DNA from: Oscheius sp. JU75
Lineage: Eukaryota > Nematoda > Chromadorea > Rhabditida > Rhabditidae
NCBI GenBank assembly: GCA_037178855.1
Contig: JASJZC010000007.1
Span: 10,602,001 to 10,666,000 of the forward strand
DNA: 64,000 bases
Reading direction: 5' to 3'
The notes beneath the pieces were generated by a model that saw nothing but the letters and a program-made list of their open reading frames with translations, searched no databases and was not told where the DNA came from. The position numbers and the translations under genes were made by a program. Below, piece after piece: positions 37,357-49,527 of the stretch. The stretch's first letter is position 1, and every line of letters begins with the position of its first letter.

Positions 37357-40300
37357 CGGGATCGCGACATTTCCGTTGACAGTGTTCTGAAGCCTAAACA
37401 CTTTTTGGAAAGTTAGCGGAGAAAGGGAGATCATTGAACAAAGCAATTCCTCCAATTAGAGATTACATTTATCGTGAGATTGTGCTTACCGGTAGGAAAT
37501 TTACACGACGTGTAAGTATAATGTTCAAATTATACGAACGGAAATTAAACCTATTATTCTTTCTCGGTACGGCGGAAAAAAGCTGCTGGGAAAAGTACGA
37601 TCTTCAAAGAACAAGATTAAGCATTAAAAAGTGAGAAGAGACATAGAGTTTTTGCGAGTTCAGGGCGAGGCGCTAGGTTCTGTTTTCGCCAAAATATGCC
37701 CGAAAACCTAATAACACAAGTTTGACACCGGGATTCATGGTTAGTGCGCAACATTAAGGGCAGGACGTCGCTTTACGAAGCTTACTTTCGTAGGGTGGCT
37801 CTTGCGAAAACTGCGAATTCCGACACAGTCGTTAAGATACTTTTTTTTCTAACGATATTTTGACAGCCGGCTTGCTTGGAGCAAAATCATGTAGCGTAGA
37901 AGGAACAATACAAAAATGATAGAGATGGTGGGGGAAAGGTCAAAGAGAAATTTCAGAAAGCCTTTGGGGAAGACGTCGCCGCCGCGGGGATCAGCGACTG
38001 TTGGGGCTGAGACCACGCCCCCTCGATGCATATCCTCTCCCCACGTGTAGATATGCAATTTGTGCGGGAAACACAATTTGGACCAGCAACTCGATGCTGA
38101 TCAGTTGTTAGGAAGCTAAGGCCTCAAAACTGACCAGAGATAGGGAATATGCGGGTCCCTTGGTCAGTTCCCAAGGGGACTGAGACAGAAAGTTCAATTT
38201 TTCAGAACCTCTGGAAGTCGCAAAGATTGGCAGTTAATAAGGAATTGTAGCCAGTAGCGATAACAAGCTTGCCTAATACAATAAAGGGCAGCGATCACGA
38301 ATTGAAACAAGGTGTGCAAAGCTTTTTCATGCCGCGTTGAATTTGAATAGCAAAATTTCGAAACAGAAGTAACTAAAAATTAACCGAGGCAATTCGTTAA
38401 TGACGCTTTTAGTATGCAGTTATTCAACCGAGACCATCTCCCCCGGGTTGCGGAACTGCCCAAGTCCAGAATGGGAGAGGCTTCAGAAACAGAAGCCAAA
38501 AACTGTGCAGTAATTGTCTAGCGACACGGTAAAAGAGTAGGAAAAAAGGAAACAAGTGGCGCGACATTAGCTATAGTATGCCATCATTAGTGCCGGAGAC
38601 AAAGCAAAGATTTCTTTTGGGGGTGCGCAACTTCCGACTTCTGAATATGGGACAGAGATCGGTGCTGCAAAAGTTTGAGGAAAAGTTTAGCTTGATAGTT
38701 CTGCTTAGGAAGAGAAGCAAGTTGCAAACACGCATCTCTGCAGAGCCAATTTTCGTCGCAGGAGGTCGTCGAGAAGCGATTGCCCTCATTTAGAAGACGA
38801 CAGGCCATTATGAGACTTAGAACGCTTCCGAGCCTGATGGGCCCTTGGTCCCCCTTGAAAAAAGTGTAAATGAACGTCGCTTGAGCTAATTATTGGCCGA
38901 GCCGTCTGGAAGCGACACATCCCCCACAACATGCCAAATTGTGGCTCAAAACAATCGTCTGGCAACATAATCCCAGAAAAGTTAAGCCTCCGCTTGCTTG
39001 CCCGACTAGTAAACCCCACCGAAGGGACTTTCTTGTCTGCAATCCAATTACAAACCGGGAAATAGAAACCTAGACACTGCCTTCATATTTTTGCCGAAAA
39101 TTTGGCTTAGTTTGCGGGTTTGGTGGTAAAACCGAGGATAAAGTGTGATTTTAGTTGAGTCTCACCAGTCAAATTGTTGCCTCATTGCTTCTTAGCTGTT
39201 GTCCAATTAGGGTCAAGTCAAGTCCGGGTTATCTGATGACTGGCCCTCTAAATTAGATTGAGCGTCATGAGCCAGTTACAACTGATTTCAAAAATCACAG
39301 ACCAGTTCAAACATTGACACTACTATATCTGTGACGATGTTCCCTCTTTCTGTGCTCATGTCTGCTCATCTGGAAAATTCGGGGGAGACGTTTCTTTACT
39401 GATTTTTGGTGCTCTTGATGTCCTTCTGCACACGCATAGACCGAAATTCGAGACGATTCACAGGAAGCACGGCACCTTCTCATAACTCTCTGAGATGGTC
39501 GATGATTCTGACAGTTTCCTCAAAGTCTTCAGAGCCTTCGTTGCTTTTTAAACGAGGCTAATCATCAAACGATCAAGAATTCGAGGCTGAACGCACATCT
39601 CCTGCAGGACCTAGTGGTCGGGCAGAGAAAAAAGTTCCTTTAGGTGCTTGGCTTACTCGATTCAATTAGAGGATCCGCCAATCTCAGCCAAAAGTCCGCC
39701 CGAGGGCAGCAGCGGATCAGCGCGTCGCTGCTTAAACGTCCTCTGTCTGTTTGTGTGTTTTCATTCTTTTCGAACAGGGAACAAGTGCGCCGGCACAATG
39801 GGCTGAGAATTTAAGGAACGGACATCCTTCCGCCACGTTCTCTGTGAATCAAACATGAATTTGCCAGTGATTCTTTTTTCTACCAATTGGAAGATTTTTA
39901 CCAGGTGCAAAACGTCATGTTCGCCTATTCTGAGAGAAGTTTCTGGACGAGCTGCGACGAAAAGAACTACGTTGCCGTACTTCCTGGCCTATTGCAAGAC
40001 TAATGATTTGTACACACTTAGTGCTTACATGATCAAGTGAACAAAGAATAGAGAGGCTTCCTCCAAATCGAGAATCCAAATTGGAAAGTTTGAAAAAAAG
40101 GAAGACGCGATCCGGATTCATCTAATACGGTTACAAGAGCCCCCTGTCCAAAGATGGGGGACACATGTTCCCAGTTCCCAGGAAATATGAGATGTTGCCG
40201 TCGCCCACTACTTGGTCTTGATTTTGTACTTCAAAGTACATAAATTTCAAGTGTTGAGACAGCAAGGGCCAGGATTATTTCCGCGACGGTCATTCATAAA

Positions 40301-40461
40301 GACGCCTTATAGGAAGAGCATCTCTCATTTGTCCTCGCAATCCAACAGCTTCCTTAAGTGTCGGATGCAACGAAAAGAAGAATTAGTTAAAGCGAGAGAG
40401 GCAACCGTTCATTTGGCACACACACGTGCCCTTAAAGACATCTAATAGAGAAGGGGGTGAC
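37357..40461. other. No supported gene
   Basis: About 3.1 kb between the channel gene's start and the esterase gene's end. No exon chain or family motif was found on either strand. It may include the channel promoter and the esterase 3' region. Confidence 0.5.
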
Positions 40462-43400
40462 TCAGAGCTCGTCCAACGACTCGAGAGGGTAATACTGTCG
40501 CCGTCGACTCCACGAGTAGTACTTTGTGATGGCAAACGTCACAAAAATCATCGAGACTATGACGCCGAGCAAGACGATCCTCCAGCCTTAACAAGGTTTC
40601 TATTTTTCATGCTCACAAACACTTACAATCTACTTGAGGATCTAAATTCTCAAGTGTTTTCAGCTGTCTCAACGTGACAAGATGCTTCTCCCAGAGATCT
40701 TTAGCTTCCACTAGAGAAGAGAGCGTTTTGCTCTTGACTGTGGAAGTGTTGGTCCAATATGATGCTGAAGATGTGGGTTTAAAAACTGGGTGAAAACTAA
40801 CTGAAGCCACTGATCACGTTCACCTGAATATAGCAGTCAAACTTGGGTGGAAAGGAGGAGGAACAGCTCATGTTTCCTGCCGACCTGAAGACATTCTTTT
40901 CAAATTAGGCCTGTCTGTTCGAGCTCTCTTTCCCCTACCGTCTCTTCAATCTTTTTTCTTCCCACTTGTACGATCACGGACATTCGTTGAAATGGTACGA
41001 TCTCGTAAACCTTTCTAAGTCTCTTCCGTACTGTCTAAGGTATTTGCTAGATTGTCATCCGTTAAAACTAGGCAGTAAATAATGAATGTTTCGGAGAAAT
41101 TTTCAACATCAATCCTCGACACTTCTTCTCACAGCTAAGCCAGTACTTATGCAATCATTGCCCAATTACCGAGATGGTATGGGAGAACACGTAGAGCCGT
41201 CGAGACGGATAAAGAGAAGAAAGATGGTCAGCTATTGGTGAATGAAACAAAACTCACCCCGGAACAGTTTCTTCGAAAAATTCTCTAACATTACTATAGT
41301 AATCCTCTTTCTGTCCCGGCATGACTCCATTCTTGTCAAAATCTGGAAATTCACTACTTTGCAAACTTGAGAACTGACCAATGAGAAAATAATTGCTTTC
41401 ATTTTTCTTCCAAGGTTTCCAACTCTGTTTTTCCCACGTAGGATCTCCGGAATTCGCAAAACTACTGATCATCCCGCTATAGACTCTCTCAATGTGGTAG
41501 TCCATCGGGGTCATGTACTCATCTATTCTGGCTAGCCCGGAAACGTACATCTGAACCGGGTCGATGGGATTCAAAGAAACCTTACAAAGTCTTCAGTATG
41601 CTGTGGTGACAGAGCTGGTTCGTATTTTCTGTACGCTTTCCCGCTGTTGTTATAGGCAAAACTATAGACGAACACATTGCCCTTTTCTGAAAATTTGTCG
41701 GCGAACTGTATCGTCGGAAAGTGATAGTGGTAGTCATCGTTAACGTATTCAGGACGAGAACCTGAATCTGGACGATTAATACTGCCTATTTGTCATTCTG
41801 TCTCTCTGTCTGTCTCTCTGCAATCTTCTGAACCCATATTTCAATAATACTCACCATAAAATTGATTGCAAATCAGCCTATACTCCTCCGGCTTTGTATA
41901 ATTCCGATCATAGGCAATGTTTTCACATAAAGTGTCCAACCGTCCTCTGTTCACTGTCCCATCAGGTTTTAAGGTGAATCTTTAAGCAGCTTCAACCCTC
42001 CAGAAAACTTGAAACATACCTGGTATCAATTGTTTCCTTGGTCACTGTACCAATGAGCAGGTTAATGGAAGAGCTGAAGTTATCTAGAAGGGTTTGAACC
42101 TTGTCCGGGAAGACACCGCCAGGCCCATCAATCCAAGTACCAAAGAAGTCTTCAACTCTGTCCTGGAAACTGGCTTGGGCTCTCCATAAGTCATTTTCAC
42201 TTTGGCGTCTCATACAAACGATTATCTAAAGTTATTTTTGAACATTGTGTAATCATGTACCACCTTTTCTACCCTGTCAATTTCAGTGAAAGAGTCGTTC
42301 ATGTTAGCGCATCCCAGCTCTTTTGCCATAGCTTGAGAGAATTTGCTGTTGATGTCTAAAAGAGAGTATGGAATATCGATGTACAACGGTCTCAGTTCGA
42401 CCGCTCGTACGTGTGCATCATGATAAAAAAAACAACGCAGCTCATCTATGGCCTAGTGGTAAACGAGCTCGACTCCGGTTTTAAGCTAGTCGGCTTTGAT
42501 ACTCACCAATGTTTCTTGGGTATATGAAAAAGCGGTAAAGACGTTGGTAACGTTGTGCTATTTCCAATAATCTTGCTAGGTTACCAAGATTTTCAGGTTG
42601 CAAATTACTGGATGGCAAGGCGAACTAGCAAGTTGAAGAACATGGAAGAAAACTCACTTTTTGTCTTTTCTCCCAAAGCCGTTCCACTCATAACGATGGC
42701 TTGTTGGAACAGTCCATTAAAGAATGGTGACAAGGCTAGCTGCAAAAAAGTTTCAAGATTTGGAAACCACGTACTTCCGTAACAGTCTGTCCACCAGAGC
42801 TATGTCCAAAAAGTGTCACTCTATTTGGATCACCACCAAAGCTTGAAATTTCTTCTTGGACCCATTTCAGAGACAGGTGAACATCTTAAATTTTAAGCTA
42901 AACTCTCAGGATTTCCTCACCTCGGTTCGGCAAATTTGAATCGACTGATGTTTTAAGATCGGGAGACAAGTTGAGCCAGCCGGTAATCCCAGTACGGTAC
43001 GGTACCGCGACAAAGACGATATTTCGTTCCTGAAGCTATGAATCGATAGATTTATGTCTAGCCTACGTCGTTAGAATAGTTGTTCACAATAACTTCAGGT
43101 CTCAAAGCTGCAGGAGTGAGTTTATTTCTCTGCCCGCCATGAATATGTACGATTACCGCACAGCCGCCCTGAACATGAACTTCTTGAGAAAACAGCTTAT
43201 CACCACCTTGTCCAGACAGCTCTTGCTTGTGAAAACATTGATGAACAGACAATCTTCCGATACTTTGACCCCTCCCAATTGATTGGCATCACTAGCATTT
43301 TGAAAACATGCATTGCCGTATTGGAAAGCATCCAACGTTCCAGACCAAGGACCTACTGGAATCGGAGCTTTGAATCTAAAGCAAAAGGTTAAAATACCTC

Positions 43401-43615
43401 CTTTGTGTACCTGTGTTCTCCAATAGGTGGCTTTCCGAAAGGTATACCAAGAAAAGCGTACCCTGACTGGTGACCATATGAGTAAACAGGTTTTCCTCGA
43501 AGTTTTCCTTTACTGAGGCAGAAAATATTCAAAAATTGAAGACAAACCTGATTGTAACACTTCGAAAGACTCCAGCTGTTGTGCAACCAAAAAGGAGCAC
43601 CAGTCCGATAAGCAT
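40462..43615 (-). CDS. Carboxylesterase with C-terminal membrane anchor
   Basis: Sixteen exons give 682 residues: 43548-43615, 43411-43512, 43207-43375, 43067-43168, 42921-43029, 42775-42884, 42658-42739, 42507-42575, 42264-42355, 42020-42225, 41855-41979, 41586-41761, 41258-41550, 40802-40884, 40627-40764 and 40462-40586. A signal peptide ([15 protein letters not shown]) leads into a type-B carboxylesterase domain. Seen motifs are [25 protein letters not shown], the oxyanion segment VHIHGG and the nucleophile elbow GHSSGGQ. Glu is in LLIGTVTKE and His in PQHTEDFMYVSG, so the catalytic triad looks intact. The tail has one TM helix ([19 protein letters not shown]) and a short basic cytoplasmic end, [11 protein letters not shown]. 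Such proteins hydrolyse esters at the cell surface; the substrate is unknown. Two introns are only 37-39 nt. A tRNA-like relic lies in the intron at 42356-42506. Confidence 0.93.
42438..42510 (+). pseudogene. tRNA-like relic inside an esterase intron
   Basis: An A-box-like element, TGGCCTAGTGG, lies at 42449-42459. A weaker B-box-like stretch (GGCTTTGATACTC) follows about 33 bases later. The relic lies on the strand opposite the esterase gene, and its end overlaps that intron's splice donor. It is more decayed than the copy at 7.5 kb; both are followed by CCAATGTTT. Confidence 0.35.
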
Positions 43616-44385
43616 TTTGCAACAATACACAGAAACAATGCCAGCAATATCTAGTCTAACCTTAGATAAGACATTTTCGGTGTAGGAGAACAGCGTCCCA
43701 AGGTACAACTAGGAGGCGATGTATACAACGAACAGTCCTTATGATCGTCTGAGGGCGAAAGTTGCAAATTCTCTTAGAAGCAGCTGCCCAAACGGCAGCT
43801 TCACAGTTATTTGCCCTGAGCTTAGAATTGATCACAGGCGGCAGCTACCCTAGTAGCAGTTTCTTCCACAGCTGGCTTGTTCCCTTGTCTCTTGACATGA
43901 AATGACCTGTCAGCGTTTTTGCGTATTAGTGCTGACAGGCAATTGTGCGGACACCATGACACAGACGAACGGACACCATTGCGTCTTAGTAAAGAAAGAG
44001 AGTTCTTCAAATTTTGGATGGTTCCAACGTAAGAGAGAAGTAATGAATGGTTTTCTAAGTTGATCAGCAACTATGAAATTTGTAAATCGTTTTTAAACTT
44101 ATACTTTTCGCTGCGCAAAGTTGCTCACAGATATCAATGTAATGTCACTGAGAATACACGGAGCCTAGGTTTGGCATGAGCTACAGCACCCATCAAGTTC
44201 TAGAATCTATATTTTCTGGGTCTATCACTGAAGTATAAGTGTATTCTTCATTCAACTAATGTTCTTCTCTTTAAAATGAACGCTTTTAGTGTTGGCCATA
44301 AGTATCTTCATCTCCTGTGCCTTCTCGTCCAAGAAGCGATGATACAAGGACAGAAATGCCATGGCGAATCTAAACTCTTGATCTT
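43616..44385. other. Spacer, no gene seen
   Basis: This spacer separates two minus-strand genes, the esterase and the small four-TM gene. It probably holds the esterase promoter and the four-TM gene's 3' UTR. No open frame with family features was found. Confidence 0.5.
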
Positions 44386-45000
44386 TCAAAAATCGATGAA
44401 ATTATACCCTGTGAAAAAGGTGAAGAATAGCACTGCTGACAGAGAAAGCCACGTTGTTCTTGTTCCCGTAACACTCAAAATTATCAAAGCTGTTAGCAGG
44501 AGTATGTAGACGCCCATGTGGAGGACACATGTCAGCATATTGGGAATGAGTAGAGAAGTCCGAGAGTACTAGAAAAAAATATGTTAAAGCATGTTTCACC
44601 TACTCTGACAGCAAAAATATTGGAAATAATAGAAACAAGAAGAGTACAATGCAGTCCTATCCAGATTGAACACACTATTTTGTAAGTGAACCAATACTTG
44701 ATAGGATTTCCTCGACGGAGGTACTAAAAAATTGTAAGAGTTTGACACAAATACTTACTACAAGAGTCTGTTTATAAAGTGTAGTGCCCTCATGCCATTC
44801 GGAATATACTAACAGAAGAATTCCGAGAATTATTCCAAGTAGGGAGGATATCAATAAGGCTCCGCTTACAATGTAAGTCCAGATCTGAATGTCAGAAATT
44901 TGTAAAAAAAAAATCTAGATTATACCTGTATATGGAGACGACAGTAGCGGTGCTTTTCCTCGACCTCGGATAAGGAAAGAGGAAACGGGACTTGATACAT
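44386..45000 (-). CDS. Small four-TM membrane protein, unknown function
   Basis: Four exons give 167 residues: 44926-45000, 44759-44884, 44604-44723 and 44386-44568. All introns are phase 0. The N-terminus is charged (SLSEVEEKHRYC). Four hydrophobic helices follow: ALLISSLLGIILGILLLVY, a second from IVCSIWIGLHCTLLVSII, a third around VLHMGVYILLLTALIIL, and a fourth around SLSAVLFFTFFTG. A polar loop, YLRRGNPIKYW, separates the first two. This matches the general plan of nematode-expanded small tetraspan-like proteins, but I cannot name a family. A 20-base stretch of exon 2 (44790-44809) reappears inverted at the internal break of the RTE fragment near 47.9 kb. Confidence 0.82.
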
Positions 45001-45812
45001 GAACTGGGGCAAAACAATGGCGTCAGCCGAGAACAATCAGCTCAATCTCTGCCGCATGGGACCAGGGAAGGAGACAGCTGACTCTCTTTCTTGCAGATAT
45101 GTCTGCCCTAAAATTATGCAATCATCTCGGACCTGGAGATAGTGTACAAATCGTTGCATCAATATGCCAGTTTTTGACAACTATCATCGTCTTAAAAGGT
45201 GCAAAAGGTATAGTTAGAACTAACAAATCATAAGACCTCCGATCTTCCAACCGCCATGTGCGCTTTGCTCGAAAAAGATCGGCCGGAACGCACCGGGCCA
45301 ACATTCCGCGCTCCGACTGCGCAACGGAAAATAGCCATAGCGGGGTCAAGATAACATACTTCAGTTTTGTTTCCTGACCAATATCTGCACAGTTGTACAC
45401 AAGAAAAAATGCTACAACTTTAAAACATGTTGCAAAAGAAAACATATCATCGTGACCGTTTCCTTGCCAATTTCCGTTGTGCGCTCTGAGGGCAGTTTTG
45501 GTCTGGCCCAATATTTTCGCCATATTGACCATTTTTTATTTTTTTTGATGTGCTCATACCTTCCTCATTAGTTTCATCTCGGAGTGAAAATTGAGACCTT
45601 ACTCTTTTTCGGCGTTAGATAATGGAATGCCTGCATATAATAGTCTTTTGTGCTGAAACATACAGTATCGCAGCCCTGGGTCGAGCCGAAAACTGTTAAT
45701 ACGCAATTACGTACATCAAAATCTTCTCGAAGCTTTTCGCTGCCCTTCTCAAGCTTTGCTCATCTTTTCCTTTCCTTTAACCGAGATTTCCTACATTTCA
45801 CGCTAGAAAAGT
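45001..45812. other. Divergent spacer, no gene seen
   Basis: This spacer lies between the minus-strand four-TM gene and the plus-strand AHA1 gene and probably holds both promoters. A 136-codon minus-strand frame (45122-45532) has no motif I recognise and no splice support. Confidence 0.45.
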
Positions 45813-47335
45813 ATGGCCAAGTGGGGAGAGGGTGATCCACGATGGATTGTAGAAGAGAGAGCCGATGGAACTAATGTGAACAATTGGCACTGGTAGGGTT
45901 TTGTTCTTCCCCTAGCTAATCAGCGGTTAGGTCTGAAAAGAACGCAACTCCATGGTCCCAAAACCGATTAAAAGAGCTTCTTGTCAACTTTACCATCGAG
46001 GTTTGCTTTTTTCGTTTGTTTCATCCATTTTTACACAGGAAGGGCCGGTCAAAATCACTCTTTCCGAGTTCAAAAAGTGTGAGGGTGAGGCCACCGCCAA
46101 CAATCGGAAAGCCAAGCTTATTTTCCTCTTTGAATGGGAGATTCTGATTCCCTATGTTGGTGAGTCTGTTTTTGAAGGGTTCAAGCACATCTTCGGCATC
46201 GAAGTTGGCGAGAATTATTCGAAAACCAGTCGAATTTGCACGTTTTTAATACTTTTTACGTTCAACTGTATACTTCCGGAGGTGTCTTTACTCACTGAGG
46301 TTGAAAAACAAGCCTGGAAAATCAGTGCACGTTGAAAATCTGCATTATTATCACTTGCTGGACACTTTTTTTTATAAGTTGTTTCAGCCCGTGTCGCCGG
46401 TAGTGAACTTGAATACAAGGGCACCATAGAGATTCCCAACCTCTCCGATGAAAATGAGGCTGATGAAGTGGATCTGATCATTACTTTGGATTCTAAAGGA
46501 CCTCATGAGCAGCAAGTCCGACATGTTCTTAACAAGAAAGGAGACAAACTTATTCATGTAGGCGGAAAACTTGTTAACTTCACCCAAACATTCAGGAACA
46601 ACTAGCAATCTATATCCGGGAGCTAAAGGAAGAGTTCAGTAAGGGTCTGCAGCTTCCGACTGACAAGAAACCTCAAGTAAGTGTAAAAATTTGAAGCTAA
46701 CAAGCTTTTTAAGGTTGTAACGAAAGGAAAGACTGTGACCAACGTAAATAAGCAAGAATTCCACAATAAGGTTATCAAGACCGACAGTAGCTCTTCAGGC
46801 GGGACCCCAGGTAAACTTCTATAGTGTTTTTTTACTGTTACCATCTTTCAGTAGTGGAAACAAAATCGTTCTCGTTCCACGAAGAGTTCAAAGTTCAGCC
46901 TCATCGTCTTTTTGAGGTCTTCCAGGCAAAGAATGTGGGTAGCTACTTAGTATTTCTCTAAATGCTTTCTTTAGTTAGTTCAAGTTTGGGCCAATGGCAG
47001 TGTCGACTGGAATTTTACCGAAGGTGGCAGTTTTGCTCTCTTCGGAGGAAATGTGAAAGGAACTTTCATCCAAATTGTAGGTTAAAACAGGAAAATAGCT
47101 ACTTTCTTTATAGGAACCAAACAAAAGAATTCTGATGGCATGGAGACTGAAAGGCTATCCTGAAGGTCACCATGCTGACATTGAGTTCCTTCTGAAGGAT
47201 CAGGGAGACTCGACCAAGATCGAGATTAATGCGGCTAGGGTTCCATCATCGAAAGCTGAAGAGACACAGCAAGGTCTGGACCGATACTACCTCCAAAGCA
47301 TTGCCAGGACGTTCGGGTTCAGCTCTCGATTCTAA
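45813..47335 (+). CDS. ahsa-1: AHA1, activator of Hsp90 ATPase
   Basis: Nine exons give 341 residues, close to the usual 338: 45813-45892, 45931-46000, 46039-46159, 46388-46557, 46596-46676, 46714-46810, 46852-46934, 46975-47076 and 47114-47335. It begins MAKWGEGDPRWIVEERADG followed by NNWHW, the hallmark N-terminus. The N-terminal domain (to about residue 150) binds the Hsp90 middle domain. A lysine-rich linker (VVTKGKTVTNVNKQEF) joins the C-terminal AHSA1/SRPBCC domain (about 210-341). That domain carries VQVWANGSVDWNFTEGG, FALFGGNVKG and MAWRLKGYPEGHHA. The protein is a cytosolic co-chaperone that stimulates Hsp90 ATP hydrolysis. Introns are 37-41 nt except two larger ones (46001-46038 is 38 nt; 46160-46387 is 228 nt). 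Confidence 0.97.
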
Positions 47336-47612
47336 TTTGTTTGTTCTGTTTTCTCTATCATCTGATCTTTCAACATTAGCTTTCAAGTTTCTCTCAAACG
47401 TATGTGTTGCATAAAAATGTCTACACATCTTCAAGTAAATGTTTTCACCATGGCTTTGTGAATGAGTCATAGAGAAAGTCTCGGCAGGAGAGACAAAATC
47501 TGTGGATCTTCCCCTGAGTAACCTTTTTGGACTACTTATCAAAGTTTAGGAGTACTTACCATTTTTTGAATGGGCTACTTACTATTTTTGACAAAGTAAC
47601 CTTGACAGGGAT

Positions 47613-48681
47613 GTGAAGTGGAAATGCGATATCAAAACTGAAGAGAGGCAAAACACCTGGAAAGGACCATATCACAACATGTTCATTTGGTGCAAGGAAC
47701 ATGTGGCTCAACCGCTGGCAGACATTTTCAATTGGATTCTTGAAAACGAAACTCTACCATCCGAGCTCGCAGATTCGATGGTATCGCTGCTGTTCAAAAA
47801 GGGAGATCCAATGGACATCAAAAACTACAGGCCTAGTGCACTCCTGTCCGTGATTTTCAAAATCCTCAGTTCAGTTCTACTATCAAGAATACAAAGAACT
47901 TTGGATGAAAATTAGCCGTATATTCCGAATGGCATGACTACTCCAAAGCATATGACTCCATTGAGCACGGAGCTCTTTGGAATGCTTTAAATCGACAAGG
48001 AGTCCCCGCCAAGATCATCCGCGTACTTCAGCTCATATATAAAACAACCAAGGTCAACATACGAGTCTGTGGGAAGCCGGTGGATATCGACATGCAAAGA
48101 GGAGTTCTGCAAGGAGATACAATCTCGCCATCTCTCTTCAGCGCGGTAGTTGAAGAGGTATTCCGGAGTATGGACTGGCACACGTTCGGGGTGAACATCA
48201 ACGGGAAGCTGCTGACCAACATTCGATATGCTGATGACACGGTACTCTTTGCTCACTCTGCCGGGGAACTGGAAGCAATCTTAGAGGAATTAGCTCATCA
48301 CAGGGCTTCGGCAGGACTTTCCCTGAATTGCCAAAACCCGAAGCTGATGATCAACTGCAACCAGAACCGAATTGCTGTCAACGGTCAGAATGGTCGGAGT
48401 ACCTTTGTTTGATAGAAGAACAAACGGATGGCTAGAAGGAACAGTGAAATTACCTGACAGAAGGAAGGAGTTTTTCAAGGAAAAGCGGAAATGGGCAAAC
48501 AAAACAGCAAATTGGAGCGACGACAGATAGACGAAACGAGTAGTCGAAATGGAGACCGTGGAGATATAGAAGGATGACAGGTCGACCGAAGGCAGCGAGG
48601 ACGGATCCTGATCAATGGAGAGTAATCACGACACGACATATAGAAAATATATGATTATTGTGAATAAATCTAATCTAATCT
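47613..48681 (+). mobile_element. Truncated, broken RTE-type non-LTR retrotransposon
   Basis: Two reverse-transcriptase pieces remain. The first (to 47915) carries LADIFNWILENETLPSEL and VSLLFKKGDPMDIKNYRP, then hits TAG after LDEN. The second (from about 47939) resumes at YSKAYDSIEHGALWNAL and includes GVLQGDTISPSLF and the catalytic box RYADDTVLF. About 40 codons between them are missing, replaced by a 20-base filler at 47918-47937. The 3' side decays into stop codons. The tail is short and AT-rich with TAATC repeats (48667-48681), as RTE elements often have. The 5' part, including the endonuclease domain, is absent. This is a dead copy. Confidence 0.88.
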
Positions 48682-49527
48682 GGCAAAATTTTGACAACAT
48701 TCCCTAGAATAGTTTTACATTTGTTAAAAATCAGACAAACAGGAATCGTTACGGCAAATTGTCACAAGAACTTGTACTAAAACTTGTACTAACTGGACGG
48801 TCCCAAAATCGAACAAAATTTATCTTCCTTTAAGTTGTTAACAAATTTTGTTTGCTTCATCGAGAAAAACAAAAGGAATGAAGTTAACAAAGAATTTCTT
48901 TCGTTTAATCTGCAAGTATTATGTGTGTTAAGGTCAAAATGTTTGAATCATAACTGAGAGGAGTATCTCCTCATATCCTCTGTTTATCAGTTCTAAACTC
49001 AAGCGATCCTTCATGGAACAGGCATGTCTCGCGACCGATCTCGTGCAGTCAGGCTTCGCCCTCTGTTTACGCGCGTTCGGGAGCACGAATTGGAGTAAGA
49101 AATGTTTATCAGCTGATCTTCCTACTTTACAAGGAGGAAAAGGCTGAGAACTAGACAGTGTAAGTTCATTTTTTACTTCCATTTTCATAGCTACGTATCT
49201 ATTTTATCCCCATTTTGACAAAAACACCTATTTTGAAGCGGGGCTTGGGTGCAAAAACAGCGCTTATAAAAGTTCTGCTCTCTGATCCCTTATTGTGTCT
49301 CAAACATGTATCACAAGGCTGCAGTTTTTAGCTTAAGTTTCTTTTTAACCTTTTCTAATTTCTTAAAATCTGTTATGAAATTCGATTAGAAACCTTTTTA
49401 CGACCTGATAAGACCTTATGGTTTCAAAAGTTTCGCTTTCCTAGTATTTTACGATCTCAAAAAGCAGAAGTTTGAGGTTCAAGCTTAAATATTGATTCAT
49501 TTGCAGGATTGTTTTATTTTCTGTATT
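48682..49527. other. Spacer upstream of ATG13, no gene seen
   Basis: About 0.85 kb of AT-rich sequence follows the retrotransposon tail. A TTTGCAG acceptor just before the ATG13 start suggests either trans-splicing or an upstream non-coding exon. Confidence 0.45.

Noticed and set aside
43100-43260. Apparent frameshift in the esterase near the oxyanion region
   Set aside because: A 38-nt intron at 43169-43206 restores SKSCLDK to [12 protein letters not shown] in phase, so no lesion is needed.
45122-45532. 136-codon minus-strand ORF, considered as transposase
   Set aside because: No DDE or other transposase motif, no terminal repeats, and no splice support.
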